A stretch of DNA of 57,923 nucleotides from Ga0074130 sp035565355 (lineage in GTDB: Bacteria > Pseudomonadota > Gammaproteobacteria > Burkholderiales > Rhodocyclaceae), in assembly GCA_035565355.1 (NCBI GenBank), contig DATMSM010000077.1, forward strand, positions 1-57,923, read 5' to 3'. Both the position numbers and the translations under genes were made by a program. Under the pieces are notes generated by a model that ran no database searches, was not told where the DNA came from, and saw only the letters and a list, made by a program, of their open reading frames with translations. Shown one piece after another: positions 18,605-27,426 of this stretch (position 1 is its first letter; each line of letters opens with the position of its first letter).

Positions 18605-19462
18605 TCATGCGTCGGCCGGGTCCTTCTCGGCCAGCGGCAGGGCGCGCTGTCTGTCTATCAGCAGCGTATGTACGCGACGGCTGTCGGCGCGCAGTACGGA
18701 GATACGCAGGTCCTTGTGGAACAAGGTCTCGCCGCGCTTGGGCAGACGGCCCAGTTCGTGAATGACGAAACCGCCGACGGTATCGTAATCGTCGTCGCTG
18801 AGTTCGGTGCCGAAGGCGGCGTTGAAGTCCTCGATCTCGGTAGTCGCCTTGACACGATAACGGCCGGTGTTGTCGAGCACGATATTGCCCGCGGTCTCGT
18901 CGAAGTCGTATTCGTCCTCGATATCGCCGACGATCTGCTCCAGCACATCCTCGATGGTAACGAGACCGGACACGCCGCCGTATTCATCGACGACGATGGC
19001 CATGTGATTGTGGCTGGCGCGAAATTCGCGCAGCAGGACATTGAGGCGCTTGGATTCGGGAATGAAGATGGCGGGACGCAGCGTGCCGCGCAGATCGAAG
19101 TCGCGGCCGACGAAGCAGTTGAGCAGGTCCTTGGCGAGCAGGATGCCGATCACGTCGTCCTTGTGCTCGTCGATAGCGGGGAAACGCGAGTGGGCGGCCT
19201 CGATGACGAGGGCAGCGATCTTTTCAGGCGCGTCGTTGATATCGACGACGTCCATTTGCGCGCGCGGCACCATGATGTCGCGCACTTGCATGTCGGAGAC
19301 GGAGAGCGCGCCTTCGATGATGGATAGCGCATCGGCATCGAGCAGATTGCGCTCGTAGGCGCCGTGCAGCAGATTGAGGAGTTGTTCGCGGTCTTCGGGC
19401 TCGCGCATCAGCAGCGAGGAAAGGCGCTCTAGAAAATTCGGTTTACTAGGGGAAGGGTCCAT
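18605..19462 (-). CDS. corC: CorC/YbeX-type CBS-domain protein (magnesium/cobalt efflux family)
   Basis: 285 residues without membrane helices. Two CBS motifs (VRDIMVPRAQMDVVDI near 58, and the segment around HNHMAIVVDEYGGVSGLVTI near 150) are followed by a CorC/HlyC C-terminal transporter-associated domain (GRYRVKATTEIEDFNAAFG). The family is associated with magnesium and cobalt homeostasis; its exact biochemical role is debated. It sits between ybeY and lnt in the conserved miaB-ybeZYX-lnt order. Confidence 0.94.
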   Translation of the reverse strand: MDPSPSKPNFLERLSSLLMREPEDREQLLNLLHGAYERNLLDADALSIIEGALSVSDMQVRDIMVPRAQMDVVDINDAPEKIAALVIEAAHSRFPAIDEHKDDVIGILLAKDLLNCFVGRDFDLRGTLRPAIFIPESKRLNVLLREFRASHNHMAIVVDEYGGVSGLVTIEDVLEQIVGDIEDEYDFDETAGNIVLDNTGRYRVKATTEIEDFNAAFGTELSDDDYDTVGGFVIHELGRLPKRGETLFHKDLRISVLRADSRRVHTLLIDRQRALPLAEKDPADA

Positions 19463-19494
19463 TTCGTTTGCGGTTCAGGCTTGGTGCTATCGCA

Positions 19495-19983
19495 CTACGC
19501 CTGCGGCTCGCGTTCACTCAGATAGGGGTCGGGATAGCCCAGCGCGGCGAGGATTTCGCGTTCGCGGGCTTCCATGATTTCAGCGTCGGCATCACAGGTT
19601 TCATGATCGTAACCTTGCAGGTGCAGCATACCATGCACGATCAGGTGGGCGAAGTGAGCCTCGGTCGGCTTTTGCTGCTCTGCCGCTTCCTTCAGCATCA
19701 CCGGCAGGCAAAGCACCAGATCACCAGCCATGTCCGGATTCGGGGCATAGGGAAAGGACAGTACATTGGTCGCGTAGTCCTTGTGGCGATACTCGCGATT
19801 GAGCATCTGTCCTTCCTCGGCATCGACGAAACGCACTGTGACTTCGGCACTGTCACCATGCAGGGCCTTCTTCACCCAGCGCCGCACTTGCGGACGCGAA
19901 GGTAGCGCATCGTCGCTACAGGCATACTGCACGCTAAGGCTGAGCTTTGCCACAGGCGCAGATTTTTTCCTGGCGCTGGTCAC
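19495..19983 (-). CDS. ybeY: Endoribonuclease YbeY (16S rRNA maturation)
   Basis: 162 residues. The zinc motif HLIVHGMLHLQGYDHE fits the H3xH5xH signature. YbeY acts in 16S rRNA 3'-end maturation and ribosome quality control. Its start overlaps the stop of the upstream PhoH-family gene (19980) by 4 bases, implying translational coupling. Confidence 0.96.
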   Translation of the reverse strand: MTSARKKSAPVAKLSLSVQYACSDDALPSRPQVRRWVKKALHGDSAEVTVRFVDAEEGQMLNREYRHKDYATNVLSFPYAPNPDMAGDLVLCLPVMLKEAAEQQKPTEAHFAHLIVHGMLHLQGYDHETCDADAEIMEAREREILAALGYPDPYLSEREPQA

Positions 19984-20945
19984 GGCTTTTTGGCTTCGTT
20001 CTTTTCATAGGCGGCGACAATGCGCGCCACCAGCGGATGACGCACCACATCCTCGGCGAGGAAGTCGGTGAAGGCGATGCCGCGCACATCGTTGAGAATG
20101 TGGCGCGATTCGATCAGGCCGCTCTTCTGGCCCTTCTGCAAATCGATCTGCGTCACATCGCCGGTGATGACGCACTTTGAGCCTATACCCATGCGCGTCA
20201 GGAACATCTTCATCTGTTCGGGTGTGGTGTTCTGCGCCTCGTCGAGAATGATAAAGGCATGATTGAGCGTACGGCCGCGCATGTAGGCGAGCGGCGCGAT
20301 CTCGATGCTGCCCTTCTCGAACATCTTGGTGACCTTGTCGAAGCCCATCAGGTCATATAGCGCATCGTAGAGCGGACGCAGATAGGGATCGACCTTCTGG
20401 GCCAGATCGCCCGGCAGGAAGCCGAGGCGTTCGCCGGCTTCGACCGCCGGGCGGGTGAGGATGATGCGCGAGACCTGATCGCGCTCCATCGCATCGACGG
20501 CGCAGGCCACGGCCAGATAGGTCTTGCCGGTACCGGCCGGGCCGATGCCGAAGGTGATGTCGTGATCCTGGATTTGACGCAGATACTGCACCTGGCGCGG
20601 TGTGCGGCCGTGCAGATCGCCCTTGCGCGTCATCAGTGTCATGCCTGCCTGGCCGGGCTCGTCGCTGCTGCGCTCGATCTCGATGACGCCAAGCTGGATG
20701 TCGTCTATGTTCACCGGTGCGTCGGCTTGCGCGTAGAAACGCTCCAGTGCGGCGATGCCAAGACGTGCCTTGTCGGTCGTGCCGGTGACACGGAAATGCT
20801 CGCCGCGCCGCGCGATGGTGATGTCGTAGGCCGTTTCGATCTGGCGCAGGTTTTCGTCCAGCGCCCCGCATAAATTGGCGAGACGGGCGTTATCGACCGG
20901 GGAAAAATTGACTTCAAGACTGCGCGAACGAGGGCTGCTGGCCAT
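19980..20945 (-). CDS. ybeZ: PhoH-family ATPase (YbeZ)
   Basis: 321 residues. An N-terminal KH-like region precedes a P-loop ATPase with Walker A GIGPAGTGKTYLAV and Walker B-type FIILDEAQN. YbeZ works with YbeY in ribosome and rRNA metabolism. It starts 10 bases after the miaB stop and overlaps ybeY by ATGA, so the four-gene run miaB-ybeZ-ybeY-corC is one operon by spacing. Confidence 0.95.
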   Translation of the reverse strand: MASSPRSRSLEVNFSPVDNARLANLCGALDENLRQIETAYDITIARRGEHFRVTGTTDKARLGIAALERFYAQADAPVNIDDIQLGVIEIERSSDEPGQAGMTLMTRKGDLHGRTPRQVQYLRQIQDHDITFGIGPAGTGKTYLAVACAVDAMERDQVSRIILTRPAVEAGERLGFLPGDLAQKVDPYLRPLYDALYDLMGFDKVTKMFEKGSIEIAPLAYMRGRTLNHAFIILDEAQNTTPEQMKMFLTRMGIGSKCVITGDVTQIDLQKGQKSGLIESRHILNDVRGIAFTDFLAEDVVRHPLVARIVAAYEKNEAKKP

Positions 20946-20955
20946 GTATTAGCGT

Positions 20956-22314
20956 TTATTCTGCAATGACAATCTCACCGCGCAGGCTGTGCGGCTGAGC
21001 TTCGGTGATCTTCACGTTCACATAGTGGCCGAGCAGGCGTTCGTTGCCCGGAAAGTTCACCACGCGATTGTTCTCGGTACGACCGGCGAGCTCGGATTCG
21101 TCCTTCTTGGCCTTGCCTTCGACCAGCACGCGCTGCACGCTGCCGACCATGCTGCGGCTGACTTCCTGCTGCATCTCGTCGATGCGCTTCTGCAAGCGCA
21201 TCAGGCGCTTCAGCTTGACCTCCTGCGGCGTGTCGTCGACGAGATCGGAAGCCGGCGTACCCGGTCGTGCGGAGTAGGTAAAGGAAAAGCTGCCGTCGAA
21301 GACCACGTCCTCGATCAGTTGCATGGTCTTCTCGAAATCCTCCTCGGTCTCGCCGGGGAAACCGACGATGAAGTCTGAGGACAGCGACAGATTCGGGCGC
21401 GCGGCGCGCAGCTTCCTGACCAGGCTCTTGTACTCCAGGGCCGTGTAGCCGCGCTTCATGGCTGCAAGAATGCGGTCGGAACCGGCTTGCACCGGTAAGT
21501 GCAGTTGCGACACCAGCTTGGGGATGCGTGCATAGGCATCGATGAGGCGCTGCGTAACTTCGCGCGGATGCGAGGTGGTGTAGCGGATGCGCTGGATTTC
21601 GGGAATCTCGGCGATCAGCTCGATCAGCAAGGCCAGGTCGGCCGGCTCGCTATCGGTATCAATGCTGCCGTCGGCATGCTTCATGACGCCGCGATAGGCG
21701 TTCACGTTCTGGCCGAGCAGGGTGATTTCATGCACGCCCTGCATGGCGAGATTGGCGACTTCGGTGAGCACGTCGTCGAGCGGGCGCGAGACTTCCTCGC
21801 CGCGGGTATAGGGCACCACGCAGAAGGTGCAGTACTTGGAGCAGCCTTCCATGATGGAGACGAAAGCGGCCGTGCCTTCGACGCGCGCTGGCGGCAGATA
21901 GTCGAACTTCTCGATCTCAGGGAAGGAAATGTCGACCTGCGACTTGCCGGTTTCCTTCTTGGCGGCAATCAGCTGCGGCAGGCGGTGCAGGGTCTGCGGA
22001 CCGAACACGACATCGACATAGGGCGCGCGCTGCACGATGGCAGCGCCTTCCTGCGAGGCAACGCAGCCGCCCACGCCGATCACGAGATTCGGGTTTAGCT
22101 GCTTGAGGTTCTTGACGCGGCCGAGGTCGTGGAACACGCGCTCCTGCGCCTTCTCGCGCACGGAACAGGTGTTGAACAGGATGATGTCGGCATCTTCGGG
22201 CGTATCGGTCTTAACGATGGTGTCGCCGGCGGCGAGCACATCGGCCATCTTGTCCGAGTCGTACTCGTTCATCTGGCAACCGAAGGTGCGGATGTACAGC
22301 TTTTTGGTGCTCAT
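20956..22314 (-). CDS. miaB: tRNA-2-methylthio-N6-dimethylallyladenosine synthase
   Basis: 452 residues. This radical-SAM methylthiotransferase modifies A37 of tRNAs reading UNN codons. The N-terminal UPF0004 domain carries three Cys for the auxiliary cluster (TFGCQMN, NTCSVREKA, GVGGCVA). The radical-SAM CxxxCxxC is CSKYCTFC, and a C-terminal TRAM domain is present. It is the promoter-proximal gene of the miaB-ybeZYX-lnt block and diverges from the HNH gene at 22518. Confidence 0.97.
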   Translation of the reverse strand: MSTKKLYIRTFGCQMNEYDSDKMADVLAAGDTIVKTDTPEDADIILFNTCSVREKAQERVFHDLGRVKNLKQLNPNLVIGVGGCVASQEGAAIVQRAPYVDVVFGPQTLHRLPQLIAAKKETGKSQVDISFPEIEKFDYLPPARVEGTAAFVSIMEGCSKYCTFCVVPYTRGEEVSRPLDDVLTEVANLAMQGVHEITLLGQNVNAYRGVMKHADGSIDTDSEPADLALLIELIAEIPEIQRIRYTTSHPREVTQRLIDAYARIPKLVSQLHLPVQAGSDRILAAMKRGYTALEYKSLVRKLRAARPNLSLSSDFIVGFPGETEEDFEKTMQLIEDVVFDGSFSFTYSARPGTPASDLVDDTPQEVKLKRLMRLQKRIDEMQQEVSRSMVGSVQRVLVEGKAKKDESELAGRTENNRVVNFPGNERLLGHYVNVKITEAQPHSLRGEIVIAE

Positions 22315-22420
22315 TCGAAAAATCAGGGAGTTGCGAGTAGGGATTATAGCCGTTCCGCCTCTTTTCCCGATGCGGGGGAGCGGATTTCAGCCCCTGCCCT
22401 CCGGCAGCAAAACGCCAAGT

Positions 22421-22455
22421 AATGTTGACATTTGCTTAGAAATGTTTACATTTGC
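22421..22455. promoter_or_regulatory. Two tandem AATGT-NN-ACATT dyads in the miaB/HNH divergent region
   Basis: AATGTTGACATTTGC (22421-22435) and AATGTTTACATTTGC (22441-22455) are identical at 14 of 15 positions, with a 20-bp period. Each contains a perfect inverted repeat AATGT-N2-ACATT; the second extends to 14 bp. Two same-face dyads about two helical turns apart in an AT-rich island look like a tandem operator. TTGACA inside the first could also be a -35 box for the HNH gene. Confidence 0.55.
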
Positions 22456-22517
22456 CGCAAAAATAAAGGGGGACAACGAGGCAGGTCCTGTTTTACAGGT
22501 TTGCGCAGGGAGTTGTC

Positions 22518-22880
22518 ATGGAAAGCCGTGATTTTGGAAAAACCGTTAAAAACCATGAGTTTAGTGCTTATATCGTAGAGGCGGTCTGGCGCAAGGCCAC
22601 GACCGTGCTCGGCATAGATCCCGCTGTGCGGCGCAAGGATGCCTGCGGTGCCTGGATAGATAGGGATCAGTATGGCGTCACCGCCGATAACGGAACCGGC
22701 TGGGAAATCGACCATATCTTTGCCGTGATGCGCGGGGGCAGCGACAATCTTGGCAATCTGCAGCCGCTGCAGTGGCAGAACAACCGGGCCAAGGGCAATG
22801 CCCTGCCCGGCCAATGGGTGCGAGCGGTGGGCGCGCACCCGCAGCGGACCCGGGACGTCTGCGCGGACGGCGTCACCTGA
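22518..22880 (+). CDS. Small HNH-endonuclease-domain protein
   Basis: 120 residues. The HNH core is visible at about 65-95: WEIDHIFAVMRGGSDN, then LGNLQPLQWQNNRAKGN (D-H ... N ... N-x-x-K). The N-terminal part is basic with no other recognised domain. Start ATG 22518 follows AGGGAG at good spacing. It is isolated between miaB (divergent) and a convergent DUF3460 gene, with operator-like repeats upstream. Candidates include a standalone nuclease of unknown role or a remnant of a defence or mobile element; nothing here decides between them. Confidence 0.8.
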   Translation: MESRDFGKTVKNHEFSAYIVEAVWRKATTVLGIDPAVRRKDACGAWIDRDQYGVTADNGTGWEIDHIFAVMRGGSDNLGNLQPLQWQNNRAKGNALPGQWVRAVGAHPQRTRDVCADGVT

Positions 22881-22898
22881 CGCCGCCGGCTCAGGCAA

Positions 22899-23090
22899 TC
22901 AGCCTTCGATATCGTAGTAGTAGGACTTCTGCGGCACCTTGGACTCGTCATTGCGACGCGCGGTCTCGAGGTCCTGTTCGCCCTTGTCCCACCACAGTGC
23001 GCGGCCGGCCTTCTGTTCATCGAGTTCCTGCGGGTTCTTTTCCATCCACTCGCGTATGAACTTGGTGTGCTCGGATTCGTACATTGCCAT
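22899..23090 (-). CDS. DUF3460 family small protein
   Basis: 63 residues beginning MAMYESEHTKFIREWMEKNP, the DUF3460 family signature of Betaproteobacteria. It is charged, soluble and of unknown function. ATG 23090 is chosen because GGAGAG lies 9 bases upstream; ATG 23084 (MYESE) is also possible. The upstream frame to 23129 has no support. It converges on the HNH gene (stops 18 bases apart). Confidence 0.85.
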   Translation of the reverse strand: MAMYESEHTKFIREWMEKNPQELDEQKAGRALWWDKGEQDLETARRNDESKVPQKSYYYDIEG

Positions 23091-23160
23091 TTGCTGCTGC
23101 TCTCCAGTTAAACAGGGTTGTTGAAGCATGGCCCGTGACGGGCCGGAATCAGGGGCGGAA

Positions 23161-25410
23161 CTAGGTTTCGCGGGCGCGCTGGATGCGGACCACTTCGGGC
23201 AGGCGGCGCAAGCTGCGCATGATACGCGCCAAATGCTGGCGGTCGGTCACCTGCAGCGAGAACTGCAGCACCGAATAAAGGCCCGGGCCTTCATCGATGT
23301 TGACGTTCATGATGTCGGAATTGCTGGCCGAGATCTCCGCTGCCACGCGGGCCAGTACACCGCGCCGGTTTTCGGCGACGACACGGATGCCCACTTCGAA
23401 CAGGTGCTCGGCCTCGGGCTGCCAGTCGACGTCGATCCAGCCCTCGCGTTCGCTGCGCAGTCGGGTCACGGTCTTGCAGTCGTGCGTGTGCACGACCAGG
23501 CCCTGGCCCTTGCGCAGCATGCCGATGATGGGGTCGCCCGGAATCGGCCGGCAGCAGCGCGCCAGCACCACGGCGGAGCCCTCATTGCCGCGGATGACAA
23601 TCGCCGCAGACGAGCGTTCGCCGTCTTCGCTGGGAGCCTCCATGCCCTCGGTCAGCTGCTTGGCGATGATGGCCGGCAACTGCTTGCCCAGACCCACATC
23701 GGTCAGCACTTCCTTCTTGGACTTGGCGCCGGTCAGGCGCAGCAGGCGCTCCCATTGATTGGTGGTGATCTTGGCCAGCGCATAGCCGACCGAGCGCAAC
23801 GCCTGCGTCACCATGCGTTCGCCCAGCGCCGCCGATTCCTCGGTGTGCTGGGTCTTGAGGAAATGGCGAATCTTGGAGCGCGCGCGGCCGCTCTTCACAT
23901 ACGACAGCCAGGCCGGATTCGGGTTGGCATTGACCGCGGTGATGATCTCGACGCGGTCGCCGTCGGCAAGCTCGGTGCGCAAGGGCATCAGCTCGGTGTT
24001 GATGCGACAGGCCACACAGCGGTGGCCGATATCGGTATGCACGGCGTAGGCGAAGTCGACAGCGGTGGCACCGCGCGGCAGCACCAATATCTTGCCTTGC
24101 GGCGTGAAGCAATAGACTTCGCCCGGGAAGAGGTCGACCTTGACGTGTTCAAGGAATTCGGCCGAATCCACGGAAGAGGACTGGATCTCCAGTAGCGACT
24201 GCAGCCACTTGTGCGTCTTCTGATGAATTTCGGAAGCGTCGCTGTCGTCCTTGTAGAGCCAGTGCGAGGCCACGCCGGCTTCGGCGACGTGGTGCATCTG
24301 GCGCGTACGAATCTGCATCTCGACGGGCGTGCCGTAAGGACCGATCAGCGTCGTATGCAGCGACTGATAGCCGTTGGCCTTCGGAATCGCGATGTAGTCC
24401 TTGAACTTGCCGGGCACGGGCTTGAAGAGCGAATGCAGCACGCCCAGGGACAGATAGCAGCGGCCGACATCCTCGACGATGATGCGGAAGCCGTAGATGT
24501 CCAGCACCTGGGAGAAGCTGAGATGCTTCTCGCGCATCTTGCGATAGATGCCGTAGACGTGCTTCTCGCGGCCCATGACCTCGGCCTGGATGCCGTTCGC
24601 CGGAAGGTTGTCCTTGATAGCGTCGAGGATCTTGCCGACCACTTCGCGGCGGTTGCCGCGCGCGGCCTTGACCGCCTTGCTGAGTACCTTGTAGCGGCCG
24701 GGGTAGAGATGGCAGAAGGAAATTTCCTGCAGCTCGCGGTAAAGCTGGTTCAAGCCGAGCCGGTTGGCGATCGGGGCGTAGATTTCCAACGTCTCGCGGG
24801 CCACGCGGCGGCGCTTGTCGGGGCGCACGGCATCAAGCGTGTTGAGATTGTGCAGGCGATCGGACAGCTTGATCAGGATGACGCGCACATCGCGCGCCAT
24901 GGCCAGCAGCATCTTGCGGAAATTTTCGGCCTGCGCTTCCTGCCAGGACTGGTTCTCGACCTTCTCGAGCTTGGACACGCCATCAACCAGATCGGCGGTG
25001 ACCTGTCCGAAGCGCTGCGCCAACTCCTCCTTGCTGACGCCCGTGTCCTCCATCACGTCATGGAGCAGGGCGGCACACAGCGCCTGCGCGTCCATGTGCC
25101 ACTCGGCCAGCGACTGGGCGACGGCGAGCGGATGCGAGATATAGGGGTCGCCGCTGGAGCGGAACTGGCCTTCGTGAGCAGCGCGACTGAAGACGAAGGC
25201 GTCGGCGATCTTGTCGACTTCCTCCGTCTTCAGATAGGAGGAAAGATGCGTCCTGAAACGCTCGAACTCGGCGCTGACCTCGTCAGTGGTTTTGGGCGGC
25301 GGCGCGCTTTGCAGCGCACGCGCCTTGCTGTCGGCAACGGAGGGCGCAGCCGCAGACGCCGGCGCAGGGGCCGGCGTAGATCGGGAGGCTAGAACATGCG
25401 GCATTCGCAT
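23161..25410 (-). CDS. spoT: Bifunctional (p)ppGpp synthetase/hydrolase
   Basis: 749 residues, full RelA/SpoT length. The N-terminal HD hydrolase domain (AAHEGQFRSSGDPYISHP ... ALLHDVMEDTG) is intact, so it can degrade (p)ppGpp. The synthetase domain has YGFRIIVED and GKFKDYIAIPKANGYQSLHT, where KxKD replaces the usual RxKD loop of bifunctional enzymes. TGS (VLPRGATAVDFAYAVHTDIG) and ACT (FEVGIRVVAENRRGVLARVAAE) domains follow. The N-terminus is Ala/Pro-rich and its exact start is uncertain. It follows rpoZ by 16 bases in the standard gmk-rpoZ-spoT order. Confidence 0.96.
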   Translation of the reverse strand: MRMPHVLASRSTPAPAPASAAAPSVADSKARALQSAPPPKTTDEVSAEFERFRTHLSSYLKTEEVDKIADAFVFSRAAHEGQFRSSGDPYISHPLAVAQSLAEWHMDAQALCAALLHDVMEDTGVSKEELAQRFGQVTADLVDGVSKLEKVENQSWQEAQAENFRKMLLAMARDVRVILIKLSDRLHNLNTLDAVRPDKRRRVARETLEIYAPIANRLGLNQLYRELQEISFCHLYPGRYKVLSKAVKAARGNRREVVGKILDAIKDNLPANGIQAEVMGREKHVYGIYRKMREKHLSFSQVLDIYGFRIIVEDVGRCYLSLGVLHSLFKPVPGKFKDYIAIPKANGYQSLHTTLIGPYGTPVEMQIRTRQMHHVAEAGVASHWLYKDDSDASEIHQKTHKWLQSLLEIQSSSVDSAEFLEHVKVDLFPGEVYCFTPQGKILVLPRGATAVDFAYAVHTDIGHRCVACRINTELMPLRTELADGDRVEIITAVNANPNPAWLSYVKSGRARSKIRHFLKTQHTEESAALGERMVTQALRSVGYALAKITTNQWERLLRLTGAKSKKEVLTDVGLGKQLPAIIAKQLTEGMEAPSEDGERSSAAIVIRGNEGSAVVLARCCRPIPGDPIIGMLRKGQGLVVHTHDCKTVTRLRSEREGWIDVDWQPEAEHLFEVGIRVVAENRRGVLARVAAEISASNSDIMNVNIDEGPGLYSVLQFSLQVTDRQHLARIMRSLRRLPEVVRIQRARET

Positions 25411-25426
25411 ACACCCCCCGGATCAC

Positions 25427-25633
25427 TCAGGATTGATTGCGCGTAAGAATTTCCACGCCGACCTTGCCGGCGGCGATCTCGCGCAGGGCGATCACGGTTG
25501 CCTTGTCCTTGTCAGCCTCGACCTGGGGGGAACCACCCATGGTGATCTGACGGGCGCGATAGGTGGCAGCCAGAGTGAGCTGGAAGCGGTTGGGAATGCG
25601 TTTCAGGCAATCATCTACGGTAACGCGGGCCAT
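25427..25633 (-). CDS. rpoZ: RNA polymerase omega subunit
   Basis: 68 residues, MARVTVDDCLKRIPNRFQL at the start and the conserved ARQI...ATVIALREIAAGKV core. It stabilises the beta-prime subunit and contributes to ppGpp binding. It lies between gmk and spoT, linking it to the stringent-response operon. Confidence 0.97.
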   Translation of the reverse strand: MARVTVDDCLKRIPNRFQLTLAATYRARQITMGGSPQVEADKDKATVIALREIAAGKVGVEILTRNQS

Positions 25634-25669
25634 GGTTGTGTCCTGTATGTTGGCGAATCGGGGGGCAAT

Positions 25670-26272
25670 CTACGCAAAAACCTGGGGATGGCGCGCCCGC
25701 TGGCGGGCGCAACGCAAACGGGCCGTCCGCACCGCGGCGGAGAGGTCTTTAAGCGCTTCATCCAAGTCTTTGTTGATTATAGCAAAGTCGAACTCATCAA
25801 CGTGCCGCATCTCGTCTGCGGCGGCCGTCAGTCGACGCGCGATGACGTCTTCGCTGTCGGTGCCGCGCCCGCGCAGGCGGCGTTCAAGCTCGGCCAGCGA
25901 GGGCGGCATGATGAAAATGCCCACCGCTTCGGGAAACAACTTGCGCACCTGCTGCGCGCCCTGCCAGTCGATTTCGAGCAGCACGTCACGACCCGCCTGC
26001 ATCTGTGCTTCCAGCCAGACCCGCGAGGTGCCATAGAAATTACCGTGCACCTCGGCCCATTCGAGAAAGTCGCCACGCTCGCGCATGGCGCGGAAAGTCG
26101 TGGCATCGACGAAGTTGTACTCGCGGCCGTCCTGCTCGCCAGCGCGCGGCGGACGCGTGGTGTAGGAAATCGAAAGCTGCACCGCCGGGTCCTGTGCGAG
26201 CAGCATGCGGACCAGGGTGGTTTTGCCTGCGCCCGAAGGAGCGGCGACGATGAAAAGACTGCCTGCGGCCAT
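25670..26272 (-). CDS. gmk: Guanylate kinase
   Basis: 200 residues. It converts GMP to GDP with ATP. P-loop APSGAGKTTLVRML, substrate-binding SISYTTRPPRAGEQDGREYNF split across the NMP-binding domain, and DWQGAQQVR are present. The C-terminus is normal length. It starts 94 bases from the divergent thrH gene. Confidence 0.97.
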   Translation of the reverse strand: MAAGSLFIVAAPSGAGKTTLVRMLLAQDPAVQLSISYTTRPPRAGEQDGREYNFVDATTFRAMRERGDFLEWAEVHGNFYGTSRVWLEAQMQAGRDVLLEIDWQGAQQVRKLFPEAVGIFIMPPSLAELERRLRGRGTDSEDVIARRLTAAADEMRHVDEFDFAIINKDLDEALKDLSAAVRTARLRCARQRARHPQVFA

Positions 26273-26366
26273 GGTGGAATGCGGTGCGAAACTGGGTGGT
26301 AGTGGCCCTATCCTACACTGCGGCAGCGGTTAAAATGGCGGACTTCCCCAAATTTGGAGCAATCCT

Positions 26367-26975
26367 GTGCAACTCGTCTGCCTAGACCTTGAAGGTGTCC
26401 TGGTCCCCGAAATCTGGATCGAATTCGCCGAGCGTACCGGCATCACCGAGCTGCGCCGCACCACCCGCGACGAGCCGAACTACGACACGTTGATGAAGTT
26501 CCGCCTTGATCTGCTGGCACAGCACAAACTCGGTTTGCCGGACATCCAGAAGGTGATCGCAGAAATGGGGCCGATGGCCGGCGCCAAGGACTTTCTCGAT
26601 GATCTGCGCCAGCACTTCCAGGTCATCATTCTGTCCGACACCTTCTACGAGTTCGCCATGCCGCTGATGCAGCAGCTGGGCATGCCGACGCTGTTCTGCC
26701 ATAAGCTCGAAAGCGACAGCCAGGGCACCCTGGTGAATTACCACCTGCGCATGCCGAACCAGAAGAAGGAGGCAGTGCAGCGCTTCAAAGAGCTCAACTA
26801 CAAGGTCATCGCCGCCGGTGATTCGTACAACGACACGGCCATGCTCGGCGAGGCGCATGCCGGCATCCTCTTCCATCCGCCGGAAAACGTGATCCGCGAA
26901 TTCCCGCAGTTCCCGGTGACCAAGAGCTATGCTGAACTGAAGGCCGAGATCCTCAAAGCCTCGGCGCGCATCTGA
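26367..26975 (+). CDS. thrH: Bifunctional phosphoserine phosphatase / homoserine phosphotransferase
   Basis: 202 residues, HAD superfamily. HAD motif I LDLEGVLVPE, motif II ILSDTFYEF and motif IV AAGDSYNDTAML closely follow the Pseudomonas ThrH pattern. ThrH can dephosphorylate phosphoserine and pass the phosphate to homoserine. GTG start at 26367. It is monocistronic, with a strong terminator 17 bases after the stop. Confidence 0.95.
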   Translation: MQLVCLDLEGVLVPEIWIEFAERTGITELRRTTRDEPNYDTLMKFRLDLLAQHKLGLPDIQKVIAEMGPMAGAKDFLDDLRQHFQVIILSDTFYEFAMPLMQQLGMPTLFCHKLESDSQGTLVNYHLRMPNQKKEAVQRFKELNYKVIAAGDSYNDTAMLGEAHAGILFHPPENVIREFPQFPVTKSYAELKAEILKASARI

Positions 26976-26991
26976 ACCAGCTCGGCTCCAT

Positions 26992-27020
26992 AAAAAAGGC
27001 ATCCCGCGGGATGCCTTTTT
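26992..27020. terminator. Bidirectional Rho-independent terminator between thrH and the Mrp operon
   Basis: GGCATCCC and GGGATGCC pair around GC, flanked by A6 on the left and T5 on the right. It can therefore end thrH (forward) and mrpG (reverse) transcripts. Confidence 0.93.
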
Positions 27021-27048
27021 ACTGTGTGATCACCGACTCACGCGCGCT

Positions 27049-27426
27049 TCATTCGTCGTCCGGCGGTTGGCGATAGACCTTTTCGTCGCTGCCCGAGAAG
27101 CCACCCTTATGTCCACGCAGGTCGCGATAGACGGCCATGCGCATGAGCAGCATGGACACGACGGGCGCCGTCATCATGATAAAGAGGGTGATCAGCAGCT
27201 CGTGCACCACTAGGCGCGACTGCGCTACCGTGAACAGAATCATGGAGGCAATGAGTATGCAGCCGGCGCCCAGGGTGATGCTGATGGCCGGGCCGTGCAT
27301 GCGCTGATAGAAGGTCGGCAGGCGCAACAGGCCGAGCGTGCCGATGAACACGATGCAGCCGCCGAGCAGCAGCATACAGATGACGATCAGCGCGGCCCAG
27401 TCCGGCAGGGAGGTGAGCGTATTCAT
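27049..27426 (-). CDS. mrpG: Mrp-type Na+/H+ antiporter subunit G
   Basis: 125 residues with three membrane helices (ALIVICMLLLGGCIVFIGTLGLL and two more) and the family stretch LGLLRLPTFYQRMHGPAISITLG. The tail is short and acidic. It is the last gene of a reverse-strand six-gene operon and overlaps mrpF by ATGA. Confidence 0.94.
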   Translation of the reverse strand: MNTLTSLPDWAALIVICMLLLGGCIVFIGTLGLLRLPTFYQRMHGPAISITLGAGCILIASMILFTVAQSRLVVHELLITLFIMMTAPVVSMLLMRMAVYRDLRGHKGGFSGSDEKVYRQPPDDE

